Of a stretch of DNA of 64,000 nucleotides, positions 55,424-64,000 are shown one piece after another. Below the pieces are notes generated by a model. The model was not told the DNA's origin and did not search any database. It saw only the letters and a program-made list of their open reading frames with translations. The stretch covers positions 62,354 through 126,353 of the forward strand of contig NZ_JACSRA010000003.1 in the NCBI RefSeq assembly GCF_014836335.1, read 5' to 3'. Made by a program: the position numbers and the translations under genes. The stretch is from Clostridium cibarium (lineage in GTDB: Bacteria > Bacillota > Clostridia > Clostridiales > Clostridiaceae). Every line of letters begins with the position of its first letter. Position 1 is the stretch's first letter.

Positions 55424-56458
55424 TTAAAAGGATGGTGAAATAAAGTTTAATCCTTCTTTTTCATCAAGTCCTAATAGAATGTTCATATTTTGTACTGCTT
55501 GCCCTGCAGCACCTTTAACCATATTGTCTATTGCACTAACTACTATTATTTGATCTTTTCTATGATTTAAGTGAAGTGATATGTGGCAGTAGTTAGAGTA
55601 CCTAACATTTTTAGTACAGGCTACTTCGCCTAAAGGTAGTACGCTAACAAATGGTTCATCTCTGTAAGCTTCAATATATAGATCATGAATTTTCTCTAAA
55701 TCAACTTGGTTTTTAGGTGTACAGTAAATAGTTGAAATTATTCCTCTACTTATTGGAAGTAAATGAGGAGTAAAGGTTACTGTAACATTATCACTTGCCA
55801 TAAAACCAAGGGTTTCTTCAATTTCAGGGGTATGTCTATGACCTCCAACTTTATAAGGTGCAAAGTTTTCGTTTAATTCTGCAAAGTGGCTAGAAAGCGT
55901 TAACCCTCTACCAGCGCCAGTAGCACCTGATTTAGAGTCGCAAATTATTCCCTTAGTTTCAATTAAAGAATTCTTAAGTAGAGGCATTAATCCAAGTTCT
56001 ATAGAAGTTGGATAGCAGCCAGGATTAGCTATAAGCTTAGCTTTCTTAATTTTTGTTCTATTAAATTCAGGCAATCCATAAACACTTTCTTTATGGATTG
56101 CAGGATGAGAAAAATCTTTTTCATACCAAAGTTTGTAATTTTCTTCCTTTGATAATCTAAAGTCAGCACCCATATCAATACAAATTTTTCCGTGATCTAT
56201 ACATTTTGATGCTATATCTTCACTTAATCCATGTGGAAGAGCAGTGAAAATTATTTCGGATTTTTCTAGTACATCCTCAATAGTTTCACATTTTAAATTA
56301 GTTTTATCTATGAATGTTTTATATATTGATGATATTTCTTCTCCTTCAAAAGATACTGAACTTATTGCTGATACAGTTACATCCTTATGATTTAAAAGTA
56401 TTCTGAGTAATTCAGCTCCAACATAGCCAGTAGCCCCAATAATACCGACTTTTATCAT
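55424..56458 (-). CDS. argC: N-acetyl-gamma-glutamyl-phosphate reductase
   Basis: NADPH-dependent reduction to N-acetylglutamate semialdehyde. It is 344 residues. The N-terminal VGIIGATGYVGAELLRILL nucleotide site, the catalytic Cys in ANPGCYPTSIELG and the histidine region YKVGGHRHTPEIEE are present. AAAGGGGGCC precedes the ATG and overlaps the end of argH. Confidence 0.96.
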   Translation of the reverse strand: MIKVGIIGATGYVGAELLRILLNHKDVTVSAISSVSFEGEEISSIYKTFIDKTNLKCETIEDVLEKSEIIFTALPHGLSEDIASKCIDHGKICIDMGADFRLSKEENYKLWYEKDFSHPAIHKESVYGLPEFNRTKIKKAKLIANPGCYPTSIELGLMPLLKNSLIETKGIICDSKSGATGAGRGLTLSSHFAELNENFAPYKVGGHRHTPEIEETLGFMASDNVTVTFTPHLLPISRGIISTIYCTPKNQVDLEKIHDLYIEAYRDEPFVSVLPLGEVACTKNVRYSNYCHISLHLNHRKDQIIVVSAIDNMVKGAAGQAVQNMNILLGLDEKEGLNFISPSF

Positions 56459-56459
56459 T

Positions 56460-57848
56460 TTATAGGCCCCCTTTAGTTTCTTCTATAAATTTTTTTAAAG
56501 CATCTAGTTGTATATTTACAGATTGAGAAGATGGACCACCAATAACCTTTCTTTCCTCAACACATGTAAATAAGTCTATTGCTTTATATACATCCTCTTC
56601 AAAAATAGGAGAGAATTCTTTGAGCTTTTCTATAGAAAGATCTTCGATAGCTTTATTTTCTTTTATGCAGTGAAGTACTATTTCTCCAACTATTCCATGT
56701 GCAGTTCTAAAAGCTTCACCCTTTTTAACTAGGTAATCTGCAAGATCTGTAGCGTTAGTAAATCCACCAGCAGCCCCTTTTCTCATAGTGTCTTTATTAA
56801 CTTTCATTGTTTTTAACATTCCGGTAAAAGTTTTAAGAGAAAGTGTAATAGTATCTAATGCATCAAAAAGACATTCTTTATCTTCTTGCATATCTTTGTT
56901 GTAAGCTAGAGGTATGCCTTTCATCACAGTAAGAAGAGTCATTAAATCTCCATATACTCTACCAGTTTTACCTCTTATAAGTTCAGCTACATCAGGATTT
57001 TTTTTCTGAGGCATTATAGAACTTCCAGTACTATAGGCATCATCAAGTTCTATAAAACTAAATTCATTAGTACACCAAAGAATAATTTCTTCAGAAAATC
57101 TTGATAGGTGCATCATAATCATAGAAAGAGCTGAAAGTGTTTCTATTACATAATCTCTATCAGAAACTGAATCCAAACTATTTAAAGTGATTTTTGAAAA
57201 TCCAAGGTCTTTTGCTACGGCAATTCTATCGATTGGATAAGTTGATGTTGCTAATGCACCTGAACCTAAAGGCATTTCATCAGTTCTCTTGTAGCAATCT
57301 TGTAAACGACCAATATCTCTTTTAAGCATTTCACCATATGCAAGCAGATGATGAGCTAGAGTTATAGGTTGAGCTTTTTGCATATGAGTATATCCTGGCA
57401 TTATAGTAGATATATTTTCCTTAGATTTATTAAATATAACTTCTTGAAGTGAAAGAATATCAGATATAATATCTTTCTGAGCTTTCTTTAAATACATTCT
57501 TAAATCTAAAGTTACTTGATCATTTCTGCTTCTACCTGTATGAAGTTTTTTTCCACAAGGTCCTATATAATATGTTAGTGTTCCTTCTACAAAACTGTGA
57601 ATGTCTTCTGAAGATGAATCTATTTCAATAACCCCATTTTCCATGCGAGTTAAGATTTCATTTAATCCACTTTCAATTTTATCGCTAGATGCTTTTGGAA
57701 TTATACCTTGTTTCCCTAGCATCTTTACATGAGCTAAACTTCCTTCTATGTCTTCTTTATACATTCTTGAATCAACTCTGATAGAAGAGTTGAAATCATT
57801 AACTAAATCACTTGTTCCTTTTTTGAATCGTCCGCCCCAAAGTTTCAT
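56460..57848 (-). CDS. argH: Argininosuccinate lyase
   Basis: Splits argininosuccinate to arginine and fumarate. It is 462 residues. The superfamily signature [20 protein letters not shown] is present, as are [11 protein letters not shown] and [12 protein letters not shown]. The ATG follows the argG stop directly (TAAATG), with GAGGAA inside the end of argG. Confidence 0.97.
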   Translation of the reverse strand: MKLWGGRFKKGTSDLVNDFNSSIRVDSRMYKEDIEGSLAHVKMLGKQGIIPKASSDKIESGLNEILTRMENGVIEIDSSSEDIHSFVEGTLTYYIGPCGKKLHTGRSRNDQVTLDLRMYLKKAQKDIISDILSLQEVIFNKSKENISTIMPGYTHMQKAQPITLAHHLLAYGEMLKRDIGRLQDCYKRTDEMPLGSGALATSTYPIDRIAVAKDLGFSKITLNSLDSVSDRDYVIETLSALSMIMMHLSRFSEEIILWCTNEFSFIELDDAYSTGSSIMPQKKNPDVAELIRGKTGRVYGDLMTLLTVMKGIPLAYNKDMQEDKECLFDALDTITLSLKTFTGMLKTMKVNKDTMRKGAAGGFTNATDLADYLVKKGEAFRTAHGIVGEIVLHCIKENKAIEDLSIEKLKEFSPIFEEDVYKAIDLFTCVEERKVIGGPSSQSVNIQLDALKKFIEETKGGL

Positions 57849-59072
57849 TTATTTTTCCTCACTTTTTATTTTTGCATTCATTTTGGCATGAACGACTATT
57901 GGAAGACCAAAAAGATTAACAAATCCAGCAGAATCCTTTTGATCATATACAGCGTCTTCACCAAATGTTGCATATTCTTCGCTATATAATGAATAAGGAG
58001 ATGTCATGCCTGCATTAACTACATTTCCTTTATATAATTTAAGTTTTACTTCTCCAGTTACTGTTTCTTGAGTTTTTAGTACAAAAGAGTGTAGAGCTTC
58101 TCTAAGTGAAGTAAACCATAATCCGTTATATACAATATCTGCAAATTTTAAAGCAACTTGCTCTTTATAATGGGCAGTTTCTTTATCTAAGCATAACTCT
58201 TCTAAATCTTTATGTGCTTTATAAAGGATTGTTCCACCTGGAGTTTCATAAACACCTCTAGATTTCATACCAACTAGTCTATTTTCAACCATGTCGGTAA
58301 TTCCTATTGCATTTTCTCCACCTAATTTATTAAGTTCTTCAAGAAGTTTAACTCCATCCATTTTAACTCCATTTAAAGCTACAGGAATTCCTTTTTCAAA
58401 AGAAAGAGTGATGTATGTTGCTTTGTCTGGTGCCTTTTCAAGGGTAGTAGAAAGTTCTAAAATCTTTTCATAGTTTGGTTCATTATTTGGATCTTCTAAA
58501 TCTAGCCCTTCATGACTTAGATGCCAAAGATTCATATCTTTACTATAGTTTGTTTCATAGCTTATTTTTATAGGAACCTTTTTTTCTAAAGCATAAGCTA
58601 TTTCTTCTTCCCTTGATTTTATGTCCCATATTCTCCAAGGAGCTATAATTGGCATTTCTGGTGCAAATGCTTTTATAGCTAATTCAAATCTTACTTGGTC
58701 ATTACCTTTACCAGTGCATCCGTGACAAATAGCATCAGCACCTTCTTTTTTTGCTATTTCAACCATTCTTTTACCTATAAGAGGTCTTGCAAAAGAAGTA
58801 CCTAAAAGATATTTTCCTTCATATATAGCTCCAGCTTGAATTGTTGGGAAAATATAATCATTTACGAATTCTTCTGTTAAGTCCTCTATGTAAATTTTTG
58901 ATGCTCCTGTTTTTAAGGCTTTTTCTTCTAAACCTTCTAGTTCGGATTTTTGTCCAACATTTCCAACGACTGCGATAACTTCGCAACCATAGTTCTCTTT
59001 AAGCCATGGAATTATTACTGATGTATCAAGTCCTCCTGAGTATGCTAAAACAACTTTATTATATTTTTTCAT
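57849..59072 (-). CDS. argG: Argininosuccinate synthase
   Basis: ATP-dependent joining of citrulline and aspartate. It is 407 residues. The PP-loop [18 protein letters not shown] is at the N-terminus, followed by [15 protein letters not shown] and [14 protein letters not shown]. It is first in the argGHCJBDF operon. ATG 59072 has AAGGGGGC about 8 bases upstream; the longer frame to 59129 would run into the promoter. Confidence 0.97.
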   Translation of the reverse strand: MKKYNKVVLAYSGGLDTSVIIPWLKENYGCEVIAVVGNVGQKSELEGLEEKALKTGASKIYIEDLTEEFVNDYIFPTIQAGAIYEGKYLLGTSFARPLIGKRMVEIAKKEGADAICHGCTGKGNDQVRFELAIKAFAPEMPIIAPWRIWDIKSREEEIAYALEKKVPIKISYETNYSKDMNLWHLSHEGLDLEDPNNEPNYEKILELSTTLEKAPDKATYITLSFEKGIPVALNGVKMDGVKLLEELNKLGGENAIGITDMVENRLVGMKSRGVYETPGGTILYKAHKDLEELCLDKETAHYKEQVALKFADIVYNGLWFTSLREALHSFVLKTQETVTGEVKLKLYKGNVVNAGMTSPYSLYSEEYATFGEDAVYDQKDSAGFVNLFGLPIVVHAKMNAKIKSEEK

Positions 59073-59120
59073 TACAATAGCCCCCTTAAATAAAACGATA
59101 AATTTTTCTAACTGTTTATA

Positions 59121-59149
59121 ATTATACATACATTTAAATAAATATGCAA
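59121..59149 (-). promoter_or_regulatory. Promoter of the arginine operon
   Basis: On the minus strand TTGCAT (59144-59149), a 17-base spacer and TATAAT (59121-59126), about 50 bases before argG. Confidence 0.7.
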
Positions 59150-59182
59150 TAATTATTCATAAAAAATGAGTAAAATTTCATA
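59143..59182 (-). promoter_or_regulatory. Tandem ARG-box-like operators
   Basis: AATGAGTAAAATTTCATA (59165-59182) matches the ArgR consensus WNTGAATWWWWATTCANW with two mismatches. A second, poorer copy (59143-59161, right half ATTCATA) overlaps the -35 box. Tandem boxes at the promoter fit ArgR hexamer repression by arginine. Confidence 0.6.
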
Positions 59183-59475
59183 GGCATATAGAAAAAATGC
59201 TTAATAACTAAAGTTACGTAGCGGATTGTATGCATAAAAATAAAAAAAGAATATTTCTATAGTATAGTTATTCATAGTATGACTTGTGTTATAACTTTTA
59301 TACTAAGAAATCATTGGTGATTTAGATGAATGTTTATTGTATAATTAGGAAATAGTTATTTCTAAGCATGTGGTATTAAATGTAAGTTTAAGATTGTTTT
59401 AAGAAAAAAGACATGTTAGATTTAATAAAAAAGGATAGTATATTAATATTCAAGATAATTTAAAGGAGAGTCAGA
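59183..59475 (+). other. 293-bp intergenic region between arg operon and ABC genes
   Basis: AT-rich, with a TATAAT at 59340-59345 that may be the -10 of the ABC operon. The best -35-like TTGGTG is 20 bases away, so this is a weak call. I see no gene or hairpin. Confidence 0.4.
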
Positions 59476-60189
59476 ATGATTGAGGTAAAAGAAGTTTCAA
59501 AAGTATATAAAATGGGAAAAGAAAAAGTAGTAGCGTTAAAAAATGTTTCATTAAAAATTGAAAAAGGTGAGTTTGTTGCAATAATTGGTCCTTCAGGATC
59601 TGGAAAGTCAACACTAATGCATATTGTTGGGGGGTTAGATTCTCCTACAGTTGGAAATGTATATATAGAGGGAAATGATATTAGTAGATTAAAAGATAAG
59701 CAACTTTCTAAATATAGAAATGACAAGATAGGTTTCGTGTTTCAAGCATTTAACCTAGAGAATAGTCAAACAGCTCTTGAAAATGTAATGATGCCATTAA
59801 TCTTTGCAGGAATATCAAAAAAAGAGAGAAAGGAAAGGGCATTAAAAGCGTTAGAACAAGTAGGCTTAAAAGAATATGTAAAACATAAACCAAATGAAAT
59901 GTCAGGAGGACAAAGACAAAGGGTATCTATAGCAAGAGCATTAGTTAACAATCCAGAGATAATATTTGCAGATGAACCAACAGGAAACTTAGATTCTAAA
60001 AGTGGTGAAAACATAATGCAACTATTTAATGAAATTAATGCAAAAGGATATACAGTAATTATGGTTACTCATAATCCACTTGAAGCTAATAAGGCAAAGC
60101 GTGTTGTTAAGATCAAGGATGGTGAAATTATATCTGATATTATAAAAGAAGAGGAAATAGCCTTAGGAGGAGAAAAAGATGAAGCTTAA
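59476..60189 (+). CDS. ABC transporter ATP-binding protein (MacB/LolD type)
   Basis: A 237-residue ATPase. Walker A is GPSGSGKSTLMH, the Q-loop is FVFQAFNL, the signature is MSGGQRQRVSIARAL, and Walker B is IIFADEPTGNLDSKSG, followed by the H-loop VTHNP. The GNLDS variant and the 'YKMGKEKVVALKNVS' start are typical of the FtsE/LolD/MacB group that powers FtsX-like permeases. It overlaps the first permease gene by 11 bases. Confidence 0.94.
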   Translation: MIEVKEVSKVYKMGKEKVVALKNVSLKIEKGEFVAIIGPSGSGKSTLMHIVGGLDSPTVGNVYIEGNDISRLKDKQLSKYRNDKIGFVFQAFNLENSQTALENVMMPLIFAGISKKERKERALKALEQVGLKEYVKHKPNEMSGGQRQRVSIARALVNNPEIIFADEPTGNLDSKSGENIMQLFNEINAKGYTVIMVTHNPLEANKAKRVVKIKDGEIISDIIKEEEIALGGEKDEA

Positions 60190-61495
60190 AGAGTATGTAC
60201 TTATGTCCCTAAGGGATTTATGGAGAAGAAAAGGCAGAACTATTCTTACTTCCTTAGGTATTACCATTGGTACCTTACTTATAGTAACTATGATGGGAAT
60301 AGTGCTAGGTCTTCAAAATTTTATGGTGAACACTGTTAATAATGAAGATACTGCAAAAAATATTAAAATTCAACCTTATAAATATATGACAGATGAAGAG
60401 GCTTCGGATGCAGATCTAAGTACATTACAAGATGAATATGGGAAAAAACTTGACAATAAGTTAATAGAAGAACTTAAGAATACTGAAAAAACAGAAAGCA
60501 TAGTAGCTTCAATATCATATGATCCAAGTGCGTTAAGGGTTAATGGGAAAGAATATACAGGAGAAATATCTTGCATTGGTTATAATGATGGCGTAAATAT
60601 TTATCCAAGTTCAGTAGTGGACAAAGTAAGATTCGAAAAAGGTAATGATGAATTAAAGCCAATTAAGGTAGGTAAAGAAATAGATAATAATTCAGGCCAA
60701 GCTCTTATTGGTAAAGAACTTTTAAATAACTTAGGGTTATCAGAAGATGAAATACTTAACAAAGAGATGGAAATAGTTACAAGTTCATCAAGTATAATAA
60801 AAACTAATAAAACAACTAAAAAGGTTACTGTGGTTGGAATTATTGATGAAAATTTTGAAAATGGAAGGAAGGTAGTTATATCTGCAAGGGATGCAGCTGA
60901 ACTAAAAGGATATAGCACTTTGCAGAAAGATTATATGGAAAACAAGGGGTATGACAAGGTTGAGGTTACAGCAAAGGAAATAAGTGATGTAGAAGCTTTA
61001 AGTGAAAAAATTAAAGATTTAGATTATTACTCTGTATCTTCGATTGATATGGCAGAAGAAGTAGAAGAAAGTCTTAGTGGTATAAATACAGCTTTCTTAA
61101 TACTTGGAATAATAGTATTAGTAGTAGCTGCGATAGGAATTGTTAATACCATGACTATGGCTGTTATTGAAAGAACAAAGAGTATTGGTGTTATGAAATC
61201 AGTAGGTGCAGATAGTGGCGCTATAAGAACTATATTCTTAGTTCAATCTTCTTTGATAGGATTAATTGGTGGAGCATTTGGAATTTTAATTGGGTCAGGA
61301 GTTAATGGATTAATTCAGATGTTTGCAACATCTAAGATATCTGATGCAGGAATGAAGATGTCAATTACAATAGGTTTGCCTTGGTATTGGCTTTTAGTAA
61401 TATTAGCTTTTGCAATGATTATAGCATTAGTTTCAGGAATATATCCAGCAAATAAGGCATCTAAGTTAGATCCAATAGAAGCATTAAGAAGATAG
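60179..61495 (+). CDS. ABC transporter permease, FtsX/MacB type (1)
   Basis: A 438-residue membrane protein. One N-terminal helix (~20-45, after RRKGRTILTSLGITIGTLL) is followed by a ~250-residue extracellular MacB-type periplasmic-core-like domain, then three C-terminal helices of the FtsX domain (from NTAFLILGIIVLVVAAIGIVN). Such transporters export peptides or antibiotics or move lipids by mechanotransmission. AGGAGG precedes the ATG. Confidence 0.9.
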   Translation: MKLKEYVLMSLRDLWRRKGRTILTSLGITIGTLLIVTMMGIVLGLQNFMVNTVNNEDTAKNIKIQPYKYMTDEEASDADLSTLQDEYGKKLDNKLIEELKNTEKTESIVASISYDPSALRVNGKEYTGEISCIGYNDGVNIYPSSVVDKVRFEKGNDELKPIKVGKEIDNNSGQALIGKELLNNLGLSEDEILNKEMEIVTSSSSIIKTNKTTKKVTVVGIIDENFENGRKVVISARDAAELKGYSTLQKDYMENKGYDKVEVTAKEISDVEALSEKIKDLDYYSVSSIDMAEEVEESLSGINTAFLILGIIVLVVAAIGIVNTMTMAVIERTKSIGVMKSVGADSGAIRTIFLVQSSLIGLIGGAFGILIGSGVNGLIQMFATSKISDAGMKMSITIGLPWYWLLVILAFAMIIALVSGIYPANKASKLDPIEALRR

Positions 61496-61510
61496 GAGGG
61501 AGCAGTAAAA

Positions 61511-62833
61511 ATGAAATTAGTAGATAAAATAAGCATGGCTTTCAGAGATTTAATGAATAGAAAAGTTAGATCAATACTTACTATTATTGCTGTATCAATA
61601 GGATCCCTTTTATTAGTAGTAATGATGGGAATTGGTGATGGAATAGTAAATAAGATGAAAAGTATGATTAGTAGTTTTGGGGATACAAATGTAGTGCAAG
61701 TAATGCCTATAGACTCAAACAAGATGAAGGATGCATCAAATAATAAATCTAGTATGTCAATTAGAATTAATGAAGAAGGGACATCAGCTAGCTCAAAGGA
61801 TTTTAATAACAAAAAATCGGAGTATACAAAGAAAATATCAGAGGAAGATATAGAAAATATAAAGAATATAGATGGTGTGGACAAAATAGAAGCATCTATT
61901 AGTGGGAAAGCTACTAGTTTGAAACTTGATGGAGGATCAAGTTTGGATAAAAATATATCTGTCACAGGGGTAAATCTAAAATATAATAGTGATTTTAGTA
62001 AAAAGTTGGTGGCAGGTAATTCTCTAGTAAATGCAGATACAGATGTTTTAGTAGGAGAAAATCTTGTTAGTAAGTTAGGGATTAATGACAATGAAGAACT
62101 GCTAGGAAAGAAAATAAAAATTAAAGTAGAATATCCTAAGATGAATGGAATTCAAATAAAAGAACCAAAAGAAATAGAAGGAACTGTAGTTGGAGTGCTA
62201 AATAAAAAGGATTATAGAGATACTATTGTTATGGCAGATAAGAAGGCAGAAACCCTAATATCATATTTTACAGATAAAGAAAACTACATAAGTGAAAACG
62301 GCTATAATAGTGTTAGTGTATACGCTAAAGAGGGAACAAGCTTAGGTACATTAAGTAGTAAAATAACTCAAGAATATGGATATGAAACTTTTAGTTTAGA
62401 TATGATTAATAGCATGCTTGATGTTCTAGGAACAGTAGTAAAAAGTGTATTATCTATAGCTGGAATAATAGTTCTTATAGTTGCAGCTTTAGGATTAGTT
62501 AATACTATGACTATGACTTTGCAAGAAAAGAGAAAAATGATAGGTGTAATGAGATCTGTAGGCGGATCAAGATCAAATATTAGAATGATATTTATATTCC
62601 AATCCGTAATGCTTGGTTTGGCCGGAGGGGCACTGGGAGGATTATTGTCTTCTGGTGGAATTATTTTTACTAACGAATATATTACAAAGAGTAGTAATTT
62701 CATAATATCATTAACTGCAAATAATGTATTTATATCTATAATAATTACATTACTAATTTCAATTATAGCTGGATTAATTCCTGCAAGTAAAGCGGCAAAA
62801 TTAAATGTAGTAGAAGCGGTGGCTGAGGAATAA
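61511..62833 (+). CDS. ABC transporter permease, FtsX/MacB type (2)
   Basis: A 440-residue paralogue of the preceding permease with the same layout (RKVRSILTIIAVSIGSLLLV helix, large extracellular domain, three C-terminal helices from AGIIVLIVAALGLVN). The extracellular domain is Lys/Ser/Asn-rich and diverged. Two different permeases with one ATPase suggest a heterodimeric transporter. AGGAGGGA is about 10 bases before the ATG. Confidence 0.9.
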   Translation: MKLVDKISMAFRDLMNRKVRSILTIIAVSIGSLLLVVMMGIGDGIVNKMKSMISSFGDTNVVQVMPIDSNKMKDASNNKSSMSIRINEEGTSASSKDFNNKKSEYTKKISEEDIENIKNIDGVDKIEASISGKATSLKLDGGSSLDKNISVTGVNLKYNSDFSKKLVAGNSLVNADTDVLVGENLVSKLGINDNEELLGKKIKIKVEYPKMNGIQIKEPKEIEGTVVGVLNKKDYRDTIVMADKKAETLISYFTDKENYISENGYNSVSVYAKEGTSLGTLSSKITQEYGYETFSLDMINSMLDVLGTVVKSVLSIAGIIVLIVAALGLVNTMTMTLQEKRKMIGVMRSVGGSRSNIRMIFIFQSVMLGLAGGALGGLLSSGGIIFTNEYITKSSNFIISLTANNVFISIIITLLISIIAGLIPASKAAKLNVVEAVAEE

Positions 62834-62889
62834 AAATAGTAATTATGGGAAATACTAAACCTACAATATGATGTTGTAGGAGGGATAGT

Positions 62890-63201
62890 ATGACACAATT
62901 GAGTTGTTGTGCGGATAGTTGTGGACATAACAAAAATGGCTATTGTTGTTTAAATTGTGTAGAAGTTGGAGGGGATCTTGCTAATAGTTCTGAATCAACT
63001 TGTTGCAATAGTTTTGTAGAGAAGTCAGGATCATTTACAAATGATACACAGTTGCCAAGTCCATACTCAGATATTAAATGTAAAGCAGAAAATTGTATTT
63101 ACAACAGTGGCTATCACTGTGAAGCATATAATATAGATATTTCAGGTCATGCTGCTTCATATGTAGATGATACTTTATGTTCAACATTTACTTCTAAATA
63201 A
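62890..63201 (+). CDS. Protein with two DUF1540 domains
   Basis: A 103-residue cysteine-rich protein (11 Cys) with two DUF1540 units: CCADSCGHNKNGYCCLNCVEV...CCNSF and CKAENCIYNSGYHCEAYNIDI..CSTF. DUF1540 is common in clostridia and probably binds a metal; its function is unknown. GGAGGGA lies 5 bases before the ATG. A 7-bp hairpin (CCTACAA/TTGTAGG, 62860-62880) overlaps the first G's of the ribosome site. Confidence 0.85.
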   Translation: MTQLSCCADSCGHNKNGYCCLNCVEVGGDLANSSESTCCNSFVEKSGSFTNDTQLPSPYSDIKCKAENCIYNSGYHCEAYNIDISGHAASYVDDTLCSTFTSK

Positions 63202-63245
63202 AAATGAGCTGTCTAAAATATAAATTTTAGACAGCTCATTTTTAT
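63200..63245 (+). terminator. Strong bidirectional terminator
   Basis: A 20-bp perfect stem (AAAAATGAGCTGTCTAAAAT and complement) with a 4-base loop, between the convergent DUF1540 and DUF4363 genes. Confidence 0.93.
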
Positions 63246-63264
63246 AATGGGAGTAATTAAGTTA

Positions 63265-63645
63265 TTAAAAAATATTTTCAATATTTGGATTATGAAGATG
63301 TTTTATATTTTTAGCAAAATTTTTTAATGAATTTACTGCTATGATAGATTCAGTATAATCTCTGCAAGAAGTATATAAAGATAATTCAACAGCTTCATCC
63401 ATCAAGTTATCAAAGTCATTATGATTTATATAAATTGAAGAGACCATTTGATTTTTATCAATTAGGTCTATTATCTCATTAGTAGAAGAATAGGCTTTTT
63501 CCCATTCTTTATTACTAATTAATAATTCTATTTCTTCAGTACGATTACTTATAGTATCGCATAATTCAATTAAGGAGTTATTAGCAAAGTAAACAAAGCA
63601 AAGTAGTGAGAAAAATATAATTACAGACATTATTGTACTTCTCAT
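63265..63645 (-). CDS. DUF4363 membrane-anchored protein
   Basis: A 126-residue protein with an N-terminal membrane helix (~5-25) and a helical extracytoplasmic part resembling DUF4363, a family of unknown function usually found directly after yetF-like genes, as here. Its start overlaps the end of the upstream gene by four bases (ATGA), indicating coupling. Confidence 0.8.
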   Translation of the reverse strand: MRSTIMSVIIFFSLLCFVYFANNSLIELCDTISNRTEEIELLISNKEWEKAYSSTNEIIDLIDKNQMVSSIYINHNDFDNLMDEAVELSLYTSCRDYTESIIAVNSLKNFAKNIKHLHNPNIENIF

Positions 63646-64000
63646 TTATTACACTCCTTTTCATAATCACCATATAGCTGATATTTAAAATTTCCTTGAG
63701 TATCGTACATAGCTATTAAAATATCATCCATAGAAGATAAATTATGTTTCTTTAACAATTTATTTATCCATTCTTTATCCTTACCTATAGTAGTTAATGA
63801 ATTAGTATTTATTTTGCCATCGGTAATTATTATTTTAGGTAGTAAAGGTGGCTTATTATTTGATTTACTTTTAGAAGAATTATTATCCTTTGGAAGAATG
63901 GATAATTGACCATTATTTTCAAGTATTGCATATTGAATTTCTTCCAAGTCAAAGTATCCTGCAAGACGGATTTCTTCCATTAATTCATCAATATTAATTT
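63642..64000 (-). CDS. YetF/DUF421 membrane protein, 5' end missing
   Basis: The C-terminal ~119 residues of a DUF421 (YetF-like) protein, open to the window edge. The family's conserved stretch ELMEEIRLAGYFDLEEIQYA is followed by ILENNGQLSILPK. The N-terminal membrane helices lie beyond 64000. An internal Met at 63980 is not the real start, because the conserved sequence continues upstream of it. Function is unknown; related Bacillus proteins are spore-germination or membrane proteins. Confidence 0.85.
   Translation of the reverse strand, partial: INIDELMEEIRLAGYFDLEEIQYAILENNGQLSILPKDNNSSKSKSNNKPPLLPKIIITDGKINTNSLTTIGKDKEWINKLLKKHNLSSMDDILIAMYDTQGNFKYQLYGDYEKECNK

Noticed and set aside
59073..59120. 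Arginine leader peptide or T-box before argG
   Set aside because: The leader is only about 40-45 bases long, with no ORF or T-box core; ARG boxes explain regulation better.

Overview
This AT-rich window looks like the chromosome of a saccharolytic, anaerobic Clostridium (Clostridiaceae, cluster I type). The evidence is a rubredoxin-first 'reverse' rubrerythrin, dockerin-bearing secreted proteins, a SigI/RsgI pair, a T-box in front of leuS, DUF1540, DUF4363 and YetF-type proteins, strong AGGAGG/GGGGG ribosome binding sites, and U-tailed hairpins after most transcription units. I see no rRNA, tRNA, CRISPR array, phage or insertion sequence.

Layout. 1-10.4 kb: the 3' end of tyrS, an orphan FliK-like/FlhB-like pair, a metallophosphoesterase, a soluble chemotaxis receptor, a DUF2225 protein, a RelQ-type alarmone synthetase, and a three-gene module (DUF4116-like repeat protein, MoxR ATPase, metallopeptidase-like/VWA protein). 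10.5-19.7 kb: a cell-surface block with an O-antigen-ligase-like membrane protein, two dockerin-bearing leucine-rich-repeat proteins, a GT39-like glycosyltransferase and two LytR-CpsA-Psr (LCP) proteins. 19.7-28.5 kb: a HesB-like protein, a methyltransferase-like protein, leuS with its T-box, an ECF-like sigma factor with a membrane partner, a polysaccharide deacetylase, an APC permease and reverse rubrerythrin. 29.2-32 kb: two secreted proteins with near-identical FG-GAP repeat halves but different C-terminal cell-wall domains. 32-34.5 kb: an alpha/beta hydrolase and cardiolipin synthase.

34.5-43.8 kb holds a nine-gene aromatic amino acid operon: DAHP synthase, aroB, aroA, aroC, pheA, aroE, aroK, a second DAHP synthase and tyrA. 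It covers the shikimate pathway to chorismate plus the phenylalanine and tyrosine branches, except that no 3-dehydroquinate dehydratase gene is present. In front of it lie a consensus promoter, a 43-codon ORF very rich in Phe/Tyr/Trp, and a Rho-independent terminator. Part of the terminator can pair instead with the last codons of the small ORF. This has the architecture of a leader-peptide transcription attenuator and is the most interesting signal in the window.

43.9-50.1 kb: a decayed NlpC/P60 pseudogene, a CYTH protein, deoD, a sortase B-like gene, a nucleoid-associated protein and sigI-rsgI. 50.2-59.2 kb: fba and, on the minus strand, the arginine operon argGHCJBDF behind a promoter overlapped by ArgR-box-like palindromes. 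59.5-64 kb: an ABC transporter with two FtsX/MacB-type permeases, a DUF1540 protein, a DUF4363 protein and the 3' end of a YetF (DUF421) gene.
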